DNA from: Fenollaria sporofastidiosus
GTDB taxonomy: Bacteria > Bacillota > Clostridia > Tissierellales > Peptoniphilaceae
Length of the DNA stretch: 64,000 nt
Reading direction: 5' to 3'
Assembly (NCBI RefSeq): GCF_943169635.2
Contig: NZ_OW968186.1
Span: forward strand, 744,001-808,000
This document shows positions 1 to 8,090 of the stretch, piece by piece (position 1 is the first letter of the stretch; each line of letters opens with the position of its first letter). The notes below the pieces were generated by a model that was not told where the DNA came from, did no database searches, and worked only from the letters and a program-made list of their open reading frames with translations. The translations under genes were made by a program, and so were the position numbers.

Positions 1-435
1 TAATACACTATGCGGATCCTTCTCCAAAACAGATCTGTCCATGAAGGCACCTGGGTCACCTTCGTCAGCGTTACAAATTACATATTTTATGCCTTCTGGC
101 TGAGCAAAAGCAGCCTCCCACTTTTTACCAGTAGGGAAACCAGCACCGCCTCTACCTCTTAAACCAGAAGCTTTTACTTCACTAATGATATCTTCTTTTT
201 GCATATTAAGGACCTTCTCTAAAGAGAAATATCCACCTAATGCTATGTATTCATCCAACGATGCAGAATCGATTACATCACAGTTCTTAAGAACAATACG
301 ATGCTGCTTTTCAAAAAATTCGCCCTTTTTAGTAATCACGTCACCATCAATATTAAAAGAGCCGTCCTTTTTAAGTCTATCAAGAAGAAGATCCTTAGTT
401 TTCTTTTGAATTTCTAATAGATTTTCCTTATTCAT
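1..435 (-). CDS. nuoF: NADH-binding NuoF/HydB-type flavoprotein subunit (partial, N-terminal 145 residues)
   Basis: This is the 51-kDa type subunit that binds NADH, FMN and a 4Fe-4S cluster in complex I-like or electron-bifurcating NAD(P)-linked hydrogenase complexes. The translated fragment carries the family's nucleotide-binding glycine-rich stretch (RGRGGAGFPTGKKWE, near residues 90-105) followed by CNADEGDPGAFMDRS. Only about 85 residues precede that motif, so the extra thioredoxin-like N-terminal domain of many HydB proteins is lacking. The ATG at 435 lies just behind the nuoE stop, with its AAGGAG ribosome site inside the nuoE end. The gene runs off the left edge, so the C-terminal Fe-S region is unseen. 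Whether the complex is a hydrogenase, Nfn-like or complex I-like cannot be decided here. Confidence 0.9.
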   Translation of the reverse strand, partial: MNKENLLEIQKKTKDLLLDRLKKDGSFNIDGDVITKKGEFFEKQHRIVLKNCDVIDSASLDEYIALGGYFSLEKVLNMQKEDIISEVKASGLRGRGGAGFPTGKKWEAAFAQPEGIKYVICNADEGDPGAFMDRSVLEKDPHSVL

Positions 436-438
436 TTA

Positions 439-921
439 CTACTCCTTATACTTATTAATAATTTCTGTAACTTGACTTTCTTTTACATGTTCATAAACAT
501 CGTCACCAACAGTTATAACAGGTGCTAGTGCACACTCACCAACACATCTAGTCTCAACAATAGAGAACAAGCCATCAGAAGTTGCTTCACCCTTAGCTAC
601 ATTTAGCTCCTTTAAGAAATCATCAAGTAGTTTGTCCGCACCCTTAACGTAGCAAGCAGTACCTAAGCAGATACATATAGAGTGCTTACCCCTTGGTTTA
701 AAAGTGAATTGACTGTAGAAAGATGCAACGCCGTAAATTTCGCTGCTATGTTTATTTAATTTAAGAGCCATAAAGTCTACAATCTCTTCAGGTATGTATC
801 CAAAGAGTCTTTGTGCTTCTTGAAGAACAGGCATTACAGCGCCCTTATCATTCTTCTTATCTTCAACAAATTGTAAGAACTCGTCGAACTTAGCACGGTC
901 TTTGTTAAAACAAAAAGCCAT
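439..921 (-). CDS. nuoE: NuoE-type [2Fe-2S] thioredoxin-like subunit
   Basis: 160 residues, the normal length for the 24-kDa subunit that passes electrons to or from the NuoF flavoprotein. An N-terminal helical region (about residues 10-60) precedes a thioredoxin-like fold. The four cluster ligands are visible as C85-x4-C90 and C126-x3-C130. It is the first gene of a minus-strand operon, with nuoF starting 3 bases after its stop. A consensus minus-strand promoter lies about 40 bases upstream of the start. The partner catalytic subunit (hydrogenase or other) must lie beyond the left edge. Confidence 0.93.
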   Translation of the reverse strand: MAFCFNKDRAKFDEFLQFVEDKKNDKGAVMPVLQEAQRLFGYIPEEIVDFMALKLNKHSSEIYGVASFYSQFTFKPRGKHSICICLGTACYVKGADKLLDDFLKELNVAKGEATSDGLFSIVETRCVGECALAPVITVGDDVYEHVKESQVTEIINKYKE

Positions 922-960
922 AATTTACCTCCTTTAAAAAATAAAAATAGTGCCATTTCC

Positions 961-989
961 ATTCTAATATAAAAAGCATATTTTGTCAA
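961..989 (-). promoter_or_regulatory. sigma-A type promoter of nuoEF
   Basis: On the minus strand TTGACA (984-989) and TAGAAT (961-966) are separated by exactly 17 bases. The nuoE start follows downstream with a GGAGG site. Confidence 0.8.
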
Positions 990-1376
990 TGAGATAAATC
1001 AAAAAAGTAGTATTAAATTATTTAGCATCCAAAAGCAAAGAAAAGGTATAGTTAAAATTAATTTTCCGCGTGCGTGTAATGAGTCGAAAACCATTTTAAA
1101 CGAGTGATATATAAGGGGCGAGGTAGTATATGAGAGGCGAGGTGATATATAGTGAGCGAGGCAATATATGAGAGGCGAGGTGGCACATAAGAAGTGAGGT
1201 AGTATATAAGAGGTGATATATGTATACATTAGTAGGCATTATAAAAGAGGAAGCCTACGCATAGAAAAAAAATATTAAGCTCAAAGACGCTTTTAAAAGT
1301 TAAAAATATATATAGCTATATATAATATAAAGGAAGAAAAAAATTTAATAAAAAGAAAAATATTTTTAAAAAAGCC
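990..1376. other. AT-rich intergenic spacer
   Basis: No credible gene was found. The stretch holds the 19-bp degenerate tandem repeats (1101-1222), a GTAGGC/GCCTAC hairpin near 1230-1257, and an 18-base perfect AT palindrome centred on 1315/1316. It ends in a very A-rich tract just upstream of the ribosomal promoter that could act as an UP element. Confidence 0.6.
1101..1222. repeat. 19-bp degenerate tandem repeat array, locus 1
   Basis: Five consecutive 19-base units start at 1118, 1137, 1156, 1175 and 1194 (pattern GCGAGGtagTATATgAGAG), with degenerate partial units on both sides. Arrays of the same type, with a related but different unit and a period of 18-19 bases, occur at 17261-17350 and 28578-28685. 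There are no spacers between units, so this is not a CRISPR. Function unknown. Confidence 0.75.
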
Positions 1377-1405
1377 TTGACATAGCCCTGCATATTATGT
1401 ATAAT
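1377..1405 (+). promoter_or_regulatory. promoter of the S10-spc-alpha operon
   Basis: TTGACA (1377-1382), a 17-base spacer and TATAAT (1400-1405) form a full consensus sigma-A promoter preceded by an A/T tract. Transcription should start near 1412, about 214 bases before rpsJ. No other strong promoter was noticed inside the following 14 kb of closely spaced genes. Confidence 0.85.
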
Positions 1406-1411
1406 ATATGA

Positions 1412-1610
1412 GTGCTTAAATCAAATGGCTATGACTAAGAAAGGTTGCGCATCATGTTTTTTTTGTTGCGTGATGTGGTAATTTCCCTAGTTTTATGCAA
1501 GTCTACTCACTTTAAGAAGTAGGCGATTGATTGGCATATTTTATTTACACTTAGAGAAAACGCACGGCTGCGTGTGTAAGAGTTGACTCTCTAGGAAGTA
1601 AAAAATATTA
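1412..1610 (+). promoter_or_regulatory. structured leader of the ribosomal operon (candidate r-protein leader)
   Basis: The leader contains a 9-bp hairpin with G-U pairs (1448-1456 with 1469-1477, T-rich loop). A two-part stem (TTACAC and ACGCA at 1545-1564 pairing with 1569-1579) and a small AGAG/CTCT hairpin at 1579-1590 follow. In E. coli and Bacillus the S10 operon leader is the target of L4 autoregulation, and this position fits such a role. I could not match the fold to a specific family. Confidence 0.45.
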
Positions 1611-1625
1611 CATGGAGGTAATTAA

Positions 1626-1940
1626 ATGTCAAGCAAAAAACAAAAAATCAGAATTAGACTTAAAGCTTATGATCACACACTATTAGATCAATCAGCTCAA
1701 AGAATTGTTGAAGCTGCTAAGAAGACAGGCTGTAAGGTATCAGGACCAGTTCCACTACCAACAGAAAAGCAAATCATAACTATTTTAAGATCAGTTCATG
1801 TAAACAAAGATTCAAGAGAACAATTCGAACAAAGAACTCACAAGAGATTAATCGATATCCTTGAACCAAACGACAAAACTGTAGACGCACTTATGAAGAT
1901 GAACGTGCCTGCAGGTGTAGATATAGAAATTAAACTATAA
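1626..1940 (+). CDS. rpsJ: 30S ribosomal protein S10
   Basis: 104 residues, full length. S10 (uS10) sits in the 30S head and is also the NusE transcription antitermination factor. The start KIRIRLKAYDH and the middle SGPVPLPTEKQ...THKRLIDI are family hallmarks. GGAGG at 1614-1618 supports this ATG. It is the first gene of the operon, behind the structured leader. Confidence 0.98.
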   Translation: MSSKKQKIRIRLKAYDHTLLDQSAQRIVEAAKKTGCKVSGPVPLPTEKQIITILRSVHVNKDSREQFEQRTHKRLIDILEPNDKTVDALMKMNVPAGVDIEIKL

Positions 1941-1989
1941 TCTATAAGATTTTATTTAAAATCCGCTGTAAATTATGGAGGTGCAGTTA

Positions 1990-2616
1990 ATGAACGGAAT
2001 TTTAGCAAAAAAAGTTGGAATGACTCAAGTTTTCGAAGAATCAGGAAACTTAGTTCCAGTAACTGTTCTTCAAGCCGGACCTATGGTAGTTGTACAAAAG
2101 AAAACTGTTGAAACAGATGGTTACAACGCTATCGTAGTAGGTTTTGGAGAAATCAATGAAAAGAATGTAAACAAACCTCGTAAGGGTCAATTCAAGAAAG
2201 CTAACGCTAGCTACAAAAGATACCTTAGAGAGTTTAAAGTAGAAGATGTAGAAAAGTACAACTTAGGTGATGAAATCACAGTTGAGATCATGGAAGGCGT
2301 TGAATTTGTAGACGTTATCGGAACATCAAAAGGTAAAGGTACTCAAGGTGTTATAAAGAGACACGGCTTCGGTAGAGGTAGAGAATCACACGGTTCTAAG
2401 TTCCACAGAATGCCAGGTGGTATGGGTGCTGCAACATGGCCAGGAAAAGTATTTAAGGGCCACAGAATGATGGGCCGCATGGGTAATGAAAGAACAACTG
2501 TTCAAAACCTAAAAGTAGTAAGAGTAGATAAAGAAAACGGAATTATCCTAATCAAAGGTGCTGTACCAGGACCAAAGAAAGGTTTAATTACTGTTAGAAA
2601 AGCAATAAAGAAATAG
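1990..2616 (+). CDS. rplC: 50S ribosomal protein L3
   Basis: 208 residues. L3 (uL3) is an early assembly protein near the peptidyl transferase centre. It begins MNGILAKKVGMTQVF, as L3 proteins do, and carries the glycine/histidine-rich loop RESHGSKFHRMPGGMGA around residue 130. An in-frame ATG at 1975 exists, but it lies within the GGAGGTG ribosome site (1977-1983), so the ATG at 1990 is chosen. Confidence 0.97.
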   Translation: MNGILAKKVGMTQVFEESGNLVPVTVLQAGPMVVVQKKTVETDGYNAIVVGFGEINEKNVNKPRKGQFKKANASYKRYLREFKVEDVEKYNLGDEITVEIMEGVEFVDVIGTSKGKGTQGVIKRHGFGRGRESHGSKFHRMPGGMGAATWPGKVFKGHRMMGRMGNERTTVQNLKVVRVDKENGIILIKGAVPGPKKGLITVRKAIKK

Positions 2617-2634
2617 CGCTAAAGGAGGATTAAA

Positions 2635-3255
2635 ATGCCAAGTTATAAAGTTTTAAACATGGAAGGTAAAGAACTTGAGACAATTGAATTAAATGATGAC
2701 ATCTTTAATCAAGAAGACAACCCTCATCTTATTTACCAAGTAGTAGTTAATCATTTAGCGAACAAACGTCAAGGAACTCAAAGCACTTTAACAAGAGCTG
2801 AAGTTAGAGGCGGTGGAAGAAAGCCTTGGAGACAAAAAGGAACTGGTAGAGCAAGACAAGGAAGTACAAGAAGCCCTCAATGGAAAGGCGGCGGAGTTGT
2901 ATTCGCACCAAAGCCAAGAAGCTACGGCTACAAACTTCCTAAGAAGTTAAAGAGATTAGCTTTAAAAGTTGCTCTTTCAAACAAAGTTCGTGATAATGAG
3001 CTTATTATAGTAGATGATATAAAATTACAAGAAGTTAAGACAAAATACGCTTTTAAAGCACTACAAAATCTTAACGCAAAGAAAGCATATATAGTTACTA
3101 AAGATAACGATAAAGATACACAAAGAGCTTTTAGAAATATACCATTCACAATGATTAGTGAAGCAAGAAACATAAACGTATATGATATAGTAAGACATGA
3201 TAGCATGATACTTACAAAAGCTTCTTTAGAAACTATCGAGGAGGTGTTCAAATAA
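2635..3255 (+). CDS. rplD: 50S ribosomal protein L4
   Basis: 206 residues. L4 (uL4) lines the exit tunnel with an extended loop, visible as GRKPWRQKGTGRARQGS (residues about 63-79), followed by PQWKGGGVVFAP. In other bacteria it represses its own operon by binding the S10 leader, which makes the leader at 1412-1610 a plausible target. AAAGGAGG precedes the ATG. The stop shares one base with the rplW start. Confidence 0.97.
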   Translation: MPSYKVLNMEGKELETIELNDDIFNQEDNPHLIYQVVVNHLANKRQGTQSTLTRAEVRGGGRKPWRQKGTGRARQGSTRSPQWKGGGVVFAPKPRSYGYKLPKKLKRLALKVALSNKVRDNELIIVDDIKLQEVKTKYAFKALQNLNAKKAYIVTKDNDKDTQRAFRNIPFTMISEARNINVYDIVRHDSMILTKASLETIEEVFK

Positions 3256-3551
3256 TGCTTAATCCACATGATATAATCATAAAACCCATAGTTACAGAAA
3301 AATCTATGAGAGATATGGAAGAAGGTAAGTACACTTTCAAAGTAGACAGAAGAATCAACAAGTCAGAAATCAAAAAAGCAATTGAAAACATTTTTGATGT
3401 AAAGGTTGAAAAAGTAAACACAATGAACATGCTAGGTAAGTTAAAAAGACAAGGCGCTCACGAAGGAAGAAGACCTAACTGGAAAAAAGCCATTGTTACA
3501 CTTAAGGAAGATTCAAAGAGAATTGAATTCTTTGAAGGCATGGCAAATTAG
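3255..3551 (+). CDS. rplW: 50S ribosomal protein L23
   Basis: 98 residues, full length. L23 (uL23) sits at the tunnel exit and docks trigger factor and SRP. Family features are the start IIKPIVTEKSM and the central FKVDRRINKSEIKKAIENIF. The ATG overlaps the rplD TAA by one base, with the GGAGGTG site inside the rplD end, so the two are translationally coupled. Confidence 0.96.
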   Translation: MLNPHDIIIKPIVTEKSMRDMEEGKYTFKVDRRINKSEIKKAIENIFDVKVEKVNTMNMLGKLKRQGAHEGRRPNWKKAIVTLKEDSKRIEFFEGMAN

Positions 3552-3569
3552 TGATAGGAGGGAAATTTA

Positions 3570-4403
3570 ATGGCTATTAAAACATATAAACCAACTACTC
3601 CGTCCAGAAGAATGATGGCATCACCTGCTTTTGAGCTTATCACAAGAGATAAACCAGAAAAGTCACTTGTAGAGAGCATTAAGAAAAACTCAGGTAGAAA
3701 CAACACTGGTAGAATCACATCTCGTCACAGAGGCGGGGGAGCTAAGAAGATATACAGAATTATCGACTTTAAGAGAAATAAAATAGGCGTTGTTGGAAAA
3801 GTTGCTCACATCGAGTACGATCCAAACAGAACAGCAAACATCGCACTAATTCAATACGAAGACGGCGAAAAAAGATACATCCTTCATCCAGTAGGATTAA
3901 ATGTTGGAGATAAAGTAGAAGCTGGAGAACACGTAGACATCAAGGTAGGTAACGCACTTAAATTAAGAGACATCCCAGTAGGTACTCTAATCCACAACAT
4001 TGAAATGAAGCCAGAAAAAGGCGGACAACTAGCAAGAAGTGCCGGATCATACGCACAACTTATGGGTAAGGAAGGCAAATACGCACAACTTAGATTACCA
4101 TCAGGCGAAATGAGAGTAGTATTACTAGACTGTATGGCAACTATAGGACAAGTAGGCAACCTTGACCACGAACTAGTTAACCTAGGTAAAGCTGGTAAGA
4201 AGAGATTAACAGGAAGACGCCCTCACGTAAGAGGTTCAGCGATGAACCCAGTAGACCATCCACATGGTGGTGGTGAAGGTAGAGCACCAATAGGTAGACC
4301 ATCACCAATGACACCTTGGGGTAAACCTGCTCTAGGACTTAAGACTAGAAAGAAAAAGAAACATTCTGATAAGTATATAATCAGAAGAAGAAACGATAAG
4401 TAG
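3570..4403 (+). CDS. rplB: 50S ribosomal protein L2
   Basis: 277 residues. L2 (uL2) is needed for subunit joining and peptidyl transfer. The N-terminal RNA-binding part contains NNTGRITSRHRGGG and the C-terminal signature SAMNPVDHPHGGGEGR includes the conserved histidine. Its site is AGGAGGG. It lies 18 bases after rplW and 10 bases before rpsS. Confidence 0.98.
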   Translation: MAIKTYKPTTPSRRMMASPAFELITRDKPEKSLVESIKKNSGRNNTGRITSRHRGGGAKKIYRIIDFKRNKIGVVGKVAHIEYDPNRTANIALIQYEDGEKRYILHPVGLNVGDKVEAGEHVDIKVGNALKLRDIPVGTLIHNIEMKPEKGGQLARSAGSYAQLMGKEGKYAQLRLPSGEMRVVLLDCMATIGQVGNLDHELVNLGKAGKKRLTGRRPHVRGSAMNPVDHPHGGGEGRAPIGRPSPMTPWGKPALGLKTRKKKKHSDKYIIRRRNDK

Positions 4404-4413
4404 GAGGGTTTAA

Positions 4414-4698
4414 ATGGCAAGATCAATTAAAAAAGGACCTTTCGTAGACGAACACTTAATGAAAAAAGTTGAAGCTATGAACGAAGCCAACGATAAAAAA
4501 GTTATTAAAACATGGTCAAGACGTTCAACAATCTTCCCAGAATTTATAGGACACACAATCGCTGTATATGACGGTAGAAAACACGTTCCAGTATATGTTA
4601 CAGAAGATATGGTAGGACACAAACTTGGAGAGTTCGTACTAACAAGAACTTTCAGAGGCCATGTTGCTAAAGGCGATAAGAAAGCAACTGTAAAATAA
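4414..4698 (+). CDS. rpsS: 30S ribosomal protein S19
   Basis: 94 residues. S19 (uS19) contacts the A-site finger and S13 in the 30S head. It opens MARSIKKGPFVDEHL and carries TWSRRSTIFPEFIGHTIAVYDG and the LGEFVLTRTFRGH block typical of the family. The start follows a GGAGGG site. Confidence 0.98.
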   Translation: MARSIKKGPFVDEHLMKKVEAMNEANDKKVIKTWSRRSTIFPEFIGHTIAVYDGRKHVPVYVTEDMVGHKLGEFVLTRTFRGHVAKGDKKATVK

Positions 4699-4714
4699 TA
4701 GAAGGAGGATATAA

Positions 4715-5050
4715 ATGGAAGCAAAAGCAATAGCTAAATATATTAGAATTTCTCCTAGAAAAGTACACTTCATATGTAACGAAGTAAGGGGAAAACATAT
4801 TGATGAAGCTCTTTCTATTTTAAAATTTACACCAAAGAAAGGCGCAAGAGAACTATTAGCAGTACTTGAATCTGCAATAGCTAACGCTACAAATAATTTT
4901 GATTTAGATAGAGACAAATTATATGTTAAGGATGCACAAGCAACTGATGGACCAAGAATGAAAAGATATAGACCAAAGGCTCACGGTTCAGCTTATCCAA
5001 TACTAAAGAGAACTGCACACCTTTCAGTTGTAGTTTCAGACGAGAAATAA
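4715..5050 (+). CDS. rplV: 50S ribosomal protein L22
   Basis: 111 residues. L22 (uL22) reaches into the exit tunnel with a beta hairpin, seen here in VKDAQATDGPRMKRYRPKAHG near residues 71-92. The N-terminal ISPRKVHFICNEVRGK is also characteristic. AAGGAGG precedes the ATG. Confidence 0.97.
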   Translation: MEAKAIAKYIRISPRKVHFICNEVRGKHIDEALSILKFTPKKGARELLAVLESAIANATNNFDLDRDKLYVKDAQATDGPRMKRYRPKAHGSAYPILKRTAHLSVVVSDEK

Positions 5051-5061
5051 GGAGGTAAGAA

Positions 5062-5886
5062 ATGGGCCAAAAAGTAAATCCACATGGACTAAGAGTCGGA
5101 GTTATTAAAGAATGGAGCTCAAATTGGTATGCCGACAAGAAAAGTTTCTCTGATAATTTAGTTGAAGATTACAAAATAAGAGAATATTTGAAAAAAGAGC
5201 TTTACCAAGCAGGAGTTTCAAAATTAAAAATTGAAAGAACAAGAAAGAAAATAAAAGTTACTATATACACAGCAAAACCTGGTATCGTTATCGGTAGAGG
5301 CGGAGAAGGTATAGAAGCACTTAAGAAGAAAATCGAAAGACTTACTACTAAAGCAGTTTTAGTAAACGTTGAAGAAGTAAGAAAGCCAGACTTAGATGCT
5401 CAACTAGTAGCTGAAAACATTGCCTTCCAACTAGAAAGAAGAATCACTTTCAGAAGAGCAATGAAGGGCGCTATCCAAAGAACAATGAAAGAAGGAGCTA
5501 AGGGTATCAAAACTCAAGTATCCGGAAGACTTGGTGGAGCCGACATGGCTAGAAGCGAAGGTTATTCAGAAGGAACTATACCACTACAAACACTTAGAGC
5601 CGACATTGACTATGGTTTTGCAGAAGCAAACACAACATACGGCAAGATCGGTGTAAAGGTTTGGTTATACAAAGGAGAAGTACTTCCAGAAGTAACTGAC
5701 GAAAGAAAGAAAAACTTCAAAAAGAGAAATCAAGACGACAAGAAGAGAGATTTCAAAAAGAGAAGAAGAAACAACGGTCAAAACACTGGTTTTAAAGACA
5801 GAAAGAACGGCGAGAGAAACAATAACAACAGAAGAAGCTTTAAGCCAGAAGCAAAAGAAGCACAAAACGCTAATAACGAAAATTAG
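5062..5886 (+). CDS. rpsC: 30S ribosomal protein S3 with long basic C-terminal tail
   Basis: 274 residues, whereas most bacterial S3 proteins have about 210-235. The conserved part (residues 1 to about 212) has MGQKVNPHGLRVG, the KH motif VIGRGGEGIEALKKK, and the C-terminal ADIDYGFAEANTTYGKIGVKVW. From about residue 213 on, some 60 residues are almost entirely K, R, N, D, E and Q (for example KKRDFKKRRRNNGQN) and look disordered. S3 sits at the mRNA entry site and has mRNA-unwinding activity, so a basic tail could contact mRNA (inference). The tail is continuous in frame, with rplP following after 18 bases. Confidence 0.95.
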   Translation: MGQKVNPHGLRVGVIKEWSSNWYADKKSFSDNLVEDYKIREYLKKELYQAGVSKLKIERTRKKIKVTIYTAKPGIVIGRGGEGIEALKKKIERLTTKAVLVNVEEVRKPDLDAQLVAENIAFQLERRITFRRAMKGAIQRTMKEGAKGIKTQVSGRLGGADMARSEGYSEGTIPLQTLRADIDYGFAEANTTYGKIGVKVWLYKGEVLPEVTDERKKNFKKRNQDDKKRDFKKRRRNNGQNTGFKDRKNGERNNNNRRSFKPEAKEAQNANNEN

Positions 5887-5904
5887 TAAGGAGGAAAACA
5901 TACT

Positions 5905-6336
5905 ATGTTAATGCCTAAAAGAGTAAAGCATCGTAGAGTTCATAGAGGCAGAATGAAGGGTAAAGCATACTCAGGTAACACAGTTACTTACGGAGAATAC
6001 GGCCTTCAAGCTACTGAACCAACATGGATGACAGCAAACCAAATAGAAGCTGCTCGTCGTGCGATGACAAGATATATAAAAAGAGGTGGAAATATCTGGA
6101 TCAAAGTATTCCCAGATAAGCCAGTAACAAAGAAACCTGCAGAAGTACGTATGGGTTCCGGTAAAGGTGCTCCAGAGTATTGGGTTGCAGTAGTAAAACC
6201 AGGAAGAGTATTATTTGAAATGGGTGGAGTTTCAGAAGATATAGCAAGAGAAGCTATGAGACTTGCAGCAATGAAACTTCCTATAAAGACTAAATTTGTA
6301 GTTCGTGAAGAAGGTGGTGAAGCTAATGAAGGTTAA
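5905..6336 (+). CDS. rplP: 50S ribosomal protein L16
   Basis: 143 residues. L16 (uL16) helps place tRNA in the A and P sites. It starts MLMPKRVKHRRVHRGRMKG and has the RRAMTRYIKRGGNIWIKVFPDKP block. A second in-frame ATG at 5911 is possible, but the MLMPKR start is the family norm. Its 3-prime end overlaps rpmC by 11 bases. Confidence 0.97.
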   Translation: MLMPKRVKHRRVHRGRMKGKAYSGNTVTYGEYGLQATEPTWMTANQIEAARRAMTRYIKRGGNIWIKVFPDKPVTKKPAEVRMGSGKGAPEYWVAVVKPGRVLFEMGGVSEDIAREAMRLAAMKLPIKTKFVVREEGGEANEG

Positions 6337-6532
6337 AGAAATACGTGATTTAACAACTGAAGAATTAAATCAAAAAGAAAAAGAACTTAAAAAAGAACTT
6401 TTTAACCTAAGATTCCAATTAGCTACCGGACAATTAGAAAACCCAAAGACAATTTCTCAAGTTAGAAAAGACATTGCTAGAGTGAAAACAATTGTCAGAG
6501 AAAGAGAACTTTCTCAAGTAAAGGAGGCTTAA
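6326..6532 (+). CDS. rpmC: 50S ribosomal protein L29
   Basis: 68 residues, two helices (MKVKEIRDLTTEELNQKEKE...LFNLRFQLATGQLENP). L29 (uL29) lies by the tunnel exit next to L23. The ATG at 6326 is chosen over an upstream in-frame ATG (6305) because it gives the usual short N-terminus. Translation is coupled to rplP. Confidence 0.95.
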   Translation: MKVKEIRDLTTEELNQKEKELKKELFNLRFQLATGQLENPKTISQVRKDIARVKTIVRERELSQVKEA

Positions 6533-6536
6533 ATCA

Positions 6537-6791
6537 ATGGAAAGAAATCTTAGAAAAGTTAGAACAGGTACAGTAGTTTCTGATAAGATGGAAAAGACAA
6601 TAACTGTTGCAGTTGAAACAAAAGTTAGTCATCCTATATATAAGAAGAGAGTAAACAGAACTACTAAATTTAAGGCTCACGATGAAAACAATGAAGCAAG
6701 AGTTGGCGATTTTGTAAAGATTATGGAAACAAGACCACTATCTAAGACAAAAAGATGGAGACTCGTAGAAATTATAGAGAAAGCGAAATAG
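6537..6791 (+). CDS. rpsQ: 30S ribosomal protein S17
   Basis: 84 residues, OB-fold protein binding 16S rRNA (uS17). RKVRTGTVVSDKMEKTITVAVE at the start and ETRPLSKTKRWRLVEI near the end are diagnostic. AAGGAGG sits inside the end of rpmC, 4 bases upstream. Confidence 0.97.
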   Translation: MERNLRKVRTGTVVSDKMEKTITVAVETKVSHPIYKKRVNRTTKFKAHDENNEARVGDFVKIMETRPLSKTKRWRLVEIIEKAK

Positions 6792-6819
6792 TCCTTTTAT
6801 AGGAAGGGAGGTTAATAAA

Positions 6820-7188
6820 TTGATACAATCTGAATCAAGAATGAGAGTAGCTGATAACTCCGGAGCCAGAGAGGTACTAGTAATTAAAGTCTTAGGTGGC
6901 AGTAAAAGAAAGTATGCCGGAGTAGGTGACATCGTGGTTTGCACTGTTAAGAATGCAACACCAGGAGGCGTTGTTAAAAAAGGTGACGTTGTTAAGGCAG
7001 TTATAGTTAGAACAACACAACCTATTAGAAGACCAGACGGATCATATATAAGATTTGATGATAACGCAGCAGTTATCGTAAAAGAAGATAAAAATCCTGT
7101 AGGAACTCGTATATTTGGACCTGTAACTAGAGAACTAAGAACTGGTGGTTATATGAAGATCATATCACTAGCTCCAGAAGTTCTTTAA
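6820..7188 (+). CDS. rplN: 50S ribosomal protein L14 (TTG start)
   Basis: 122 residues. L14 (uL14) forms an intersubunit bridge. Starting at TTG 6820 gives MIQSESRMRVADNSGAREV, which matches the universal L14 N-terminus, and GGGAGG at 6806-6811 is well spaced for it. The central block GDVVKAVIVRTTQPIRRPDGS is conserved. The non-ATG start is unusual for a ribosomal gene in this operon. Confidence 0.96.
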   Translation: MIQSESRMRVADNSGAREVLVIKVLGGSKRKYAGVGDIVVCTVKNATPGGVVKKGDVVKAVIVRTTQPIRRPDGSYIRFDDNAAVIVKEDKNPVGTRIFGPVTRELRTGGYMKIISLAPEVL

Positions 7189-7205
7189 TGAAGGGAGGTT
7201 AAATT

Positions 7206-7520
7206 ATGCACGTTAAAGTAGGCGACAAGGTAATTGTTATTGCCGGTAAAGATAAAGGAAAAACAGGTAAGGTATTAAAAGCATTACCAAAGAAGGATCG
7301 TGTTATTGTTGAAGGTATAAACATTCAAACAAAACACCAAAAAGCTCGTGGACCTCAAGAACCAGGTGGAATCGTTAAAGCAGAAGGAGCAATTCATGTT
7401 TCTAATGTAATGATATATAATGAATCACTTAAAAAAGGTACAAGAGTAGGCTATAAGGTTTTGGAAGACGGCAAGAAGGTTAGATACATGAAAGCCGACG
7501 GAGAAACATTAGACAAATAA
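7206..7520 (+). CDS. rplX: 50S ribosomal protein L24
   Basis: 104 residues with a KOW motif at the start (VGDKVIVIAGKDKGKTGKV). L24 (uL24) initiates 50S assembly. GINIQTKHQKARGPQEPGGI is the family-specific middle. A GGGAGG site precedes the ATG. Confidence 0.97.
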   Translation: MHVKVGDKVIVIAGKDKGKTGKVLKALPKKDRVIVEGINIQTKHQKARGPQEPGGIVKAEGAIHVSNVMIYNESLKKGTRVGYKVLEDGKKVRYMKADGETLDK

Positions 7521-7534
7521 GGGAGGTAGAACGG

Positions 7535-8077
7535 ATGGCTTCCAGACTGGAAACAAGGTACAAAGAAGAAATTGTGCCTCAATTGATGGAAAAATTAGGA
7601 TATGATAATATAATGCAAGCTCCTAAGCTAGATAAGATCGTTATAAACATCGGTTTAGGACACGCTAAAGAAAATCCAAAAGTTCTTGAAAATGCCTTAA
7701 GAGAATTAGAGCTAATAACTGGACAAAAACCTGTTATTACACACGCTAAGAAATCTATAGCTAACTTTAAGCTAAGAGAAGGCATGAAGATCGGATGTAA
7801 AGTAACACTTAGAAGAGACAAGATGTACTACTTCTTAGACAAGTTAATGAACATCGCTCTTCCAAGAGTAAGAGACTTCAGAGGTGTAAGCAGCACTTCA
7901 TTCGACGGTAGAGGAAACTATGCATTAGGTATTAAAGAACAATTAATATTCCCTGAAATCGTTTACGACGAAGTAGATGAAATCAGAGGTATGGATATCA
8001 TAATTGTTACTACAGCAAATACTGATAAAGAAGCTAAAGTATTCTTAGAGCTTCTTGGTATGCCTTTTAGAAAGTAA
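7535..8077 (+). CDS. rplE: 50S ribosomal protein L5
   Basis: 180 residues. L5 (uL5) binds 5S rRNA and the P-site tRNA. It has RYKEEIVPQLMEKLGYDN near the start, then KPVITHAKKSIANFKLREG and RVRDFRGVSSTSFDGRGNY. GGGAGG precedes the ATG and spacing to both neighbours is under 20 bases. Confidence 0.97.
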   Translation: MASRLETRYKEEIVPQLMEKLGYDNIMQAPKLDKIVINIGLGHAKENPKVLENALRELELITGQKPVITHAKKSIANFKLREGMKIGCKVTLRRDKMYYFLDKLMNIALPRVRDFRGVSSTSFDGRGNYALGIKEQLIFPEIVYDEVDEIRGMDIIIVTTANTDKEAKVFLELLGMPFRK

Positions 8078-8090
8078 AAGGAGGAAGTAG

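Noticed and set aside
999..1229. 76-codon minus-strand frame over the 19-bp repeats
   Set aside because: The periodic peptide simply reflects the tandem repeats and there is no ribosome site.
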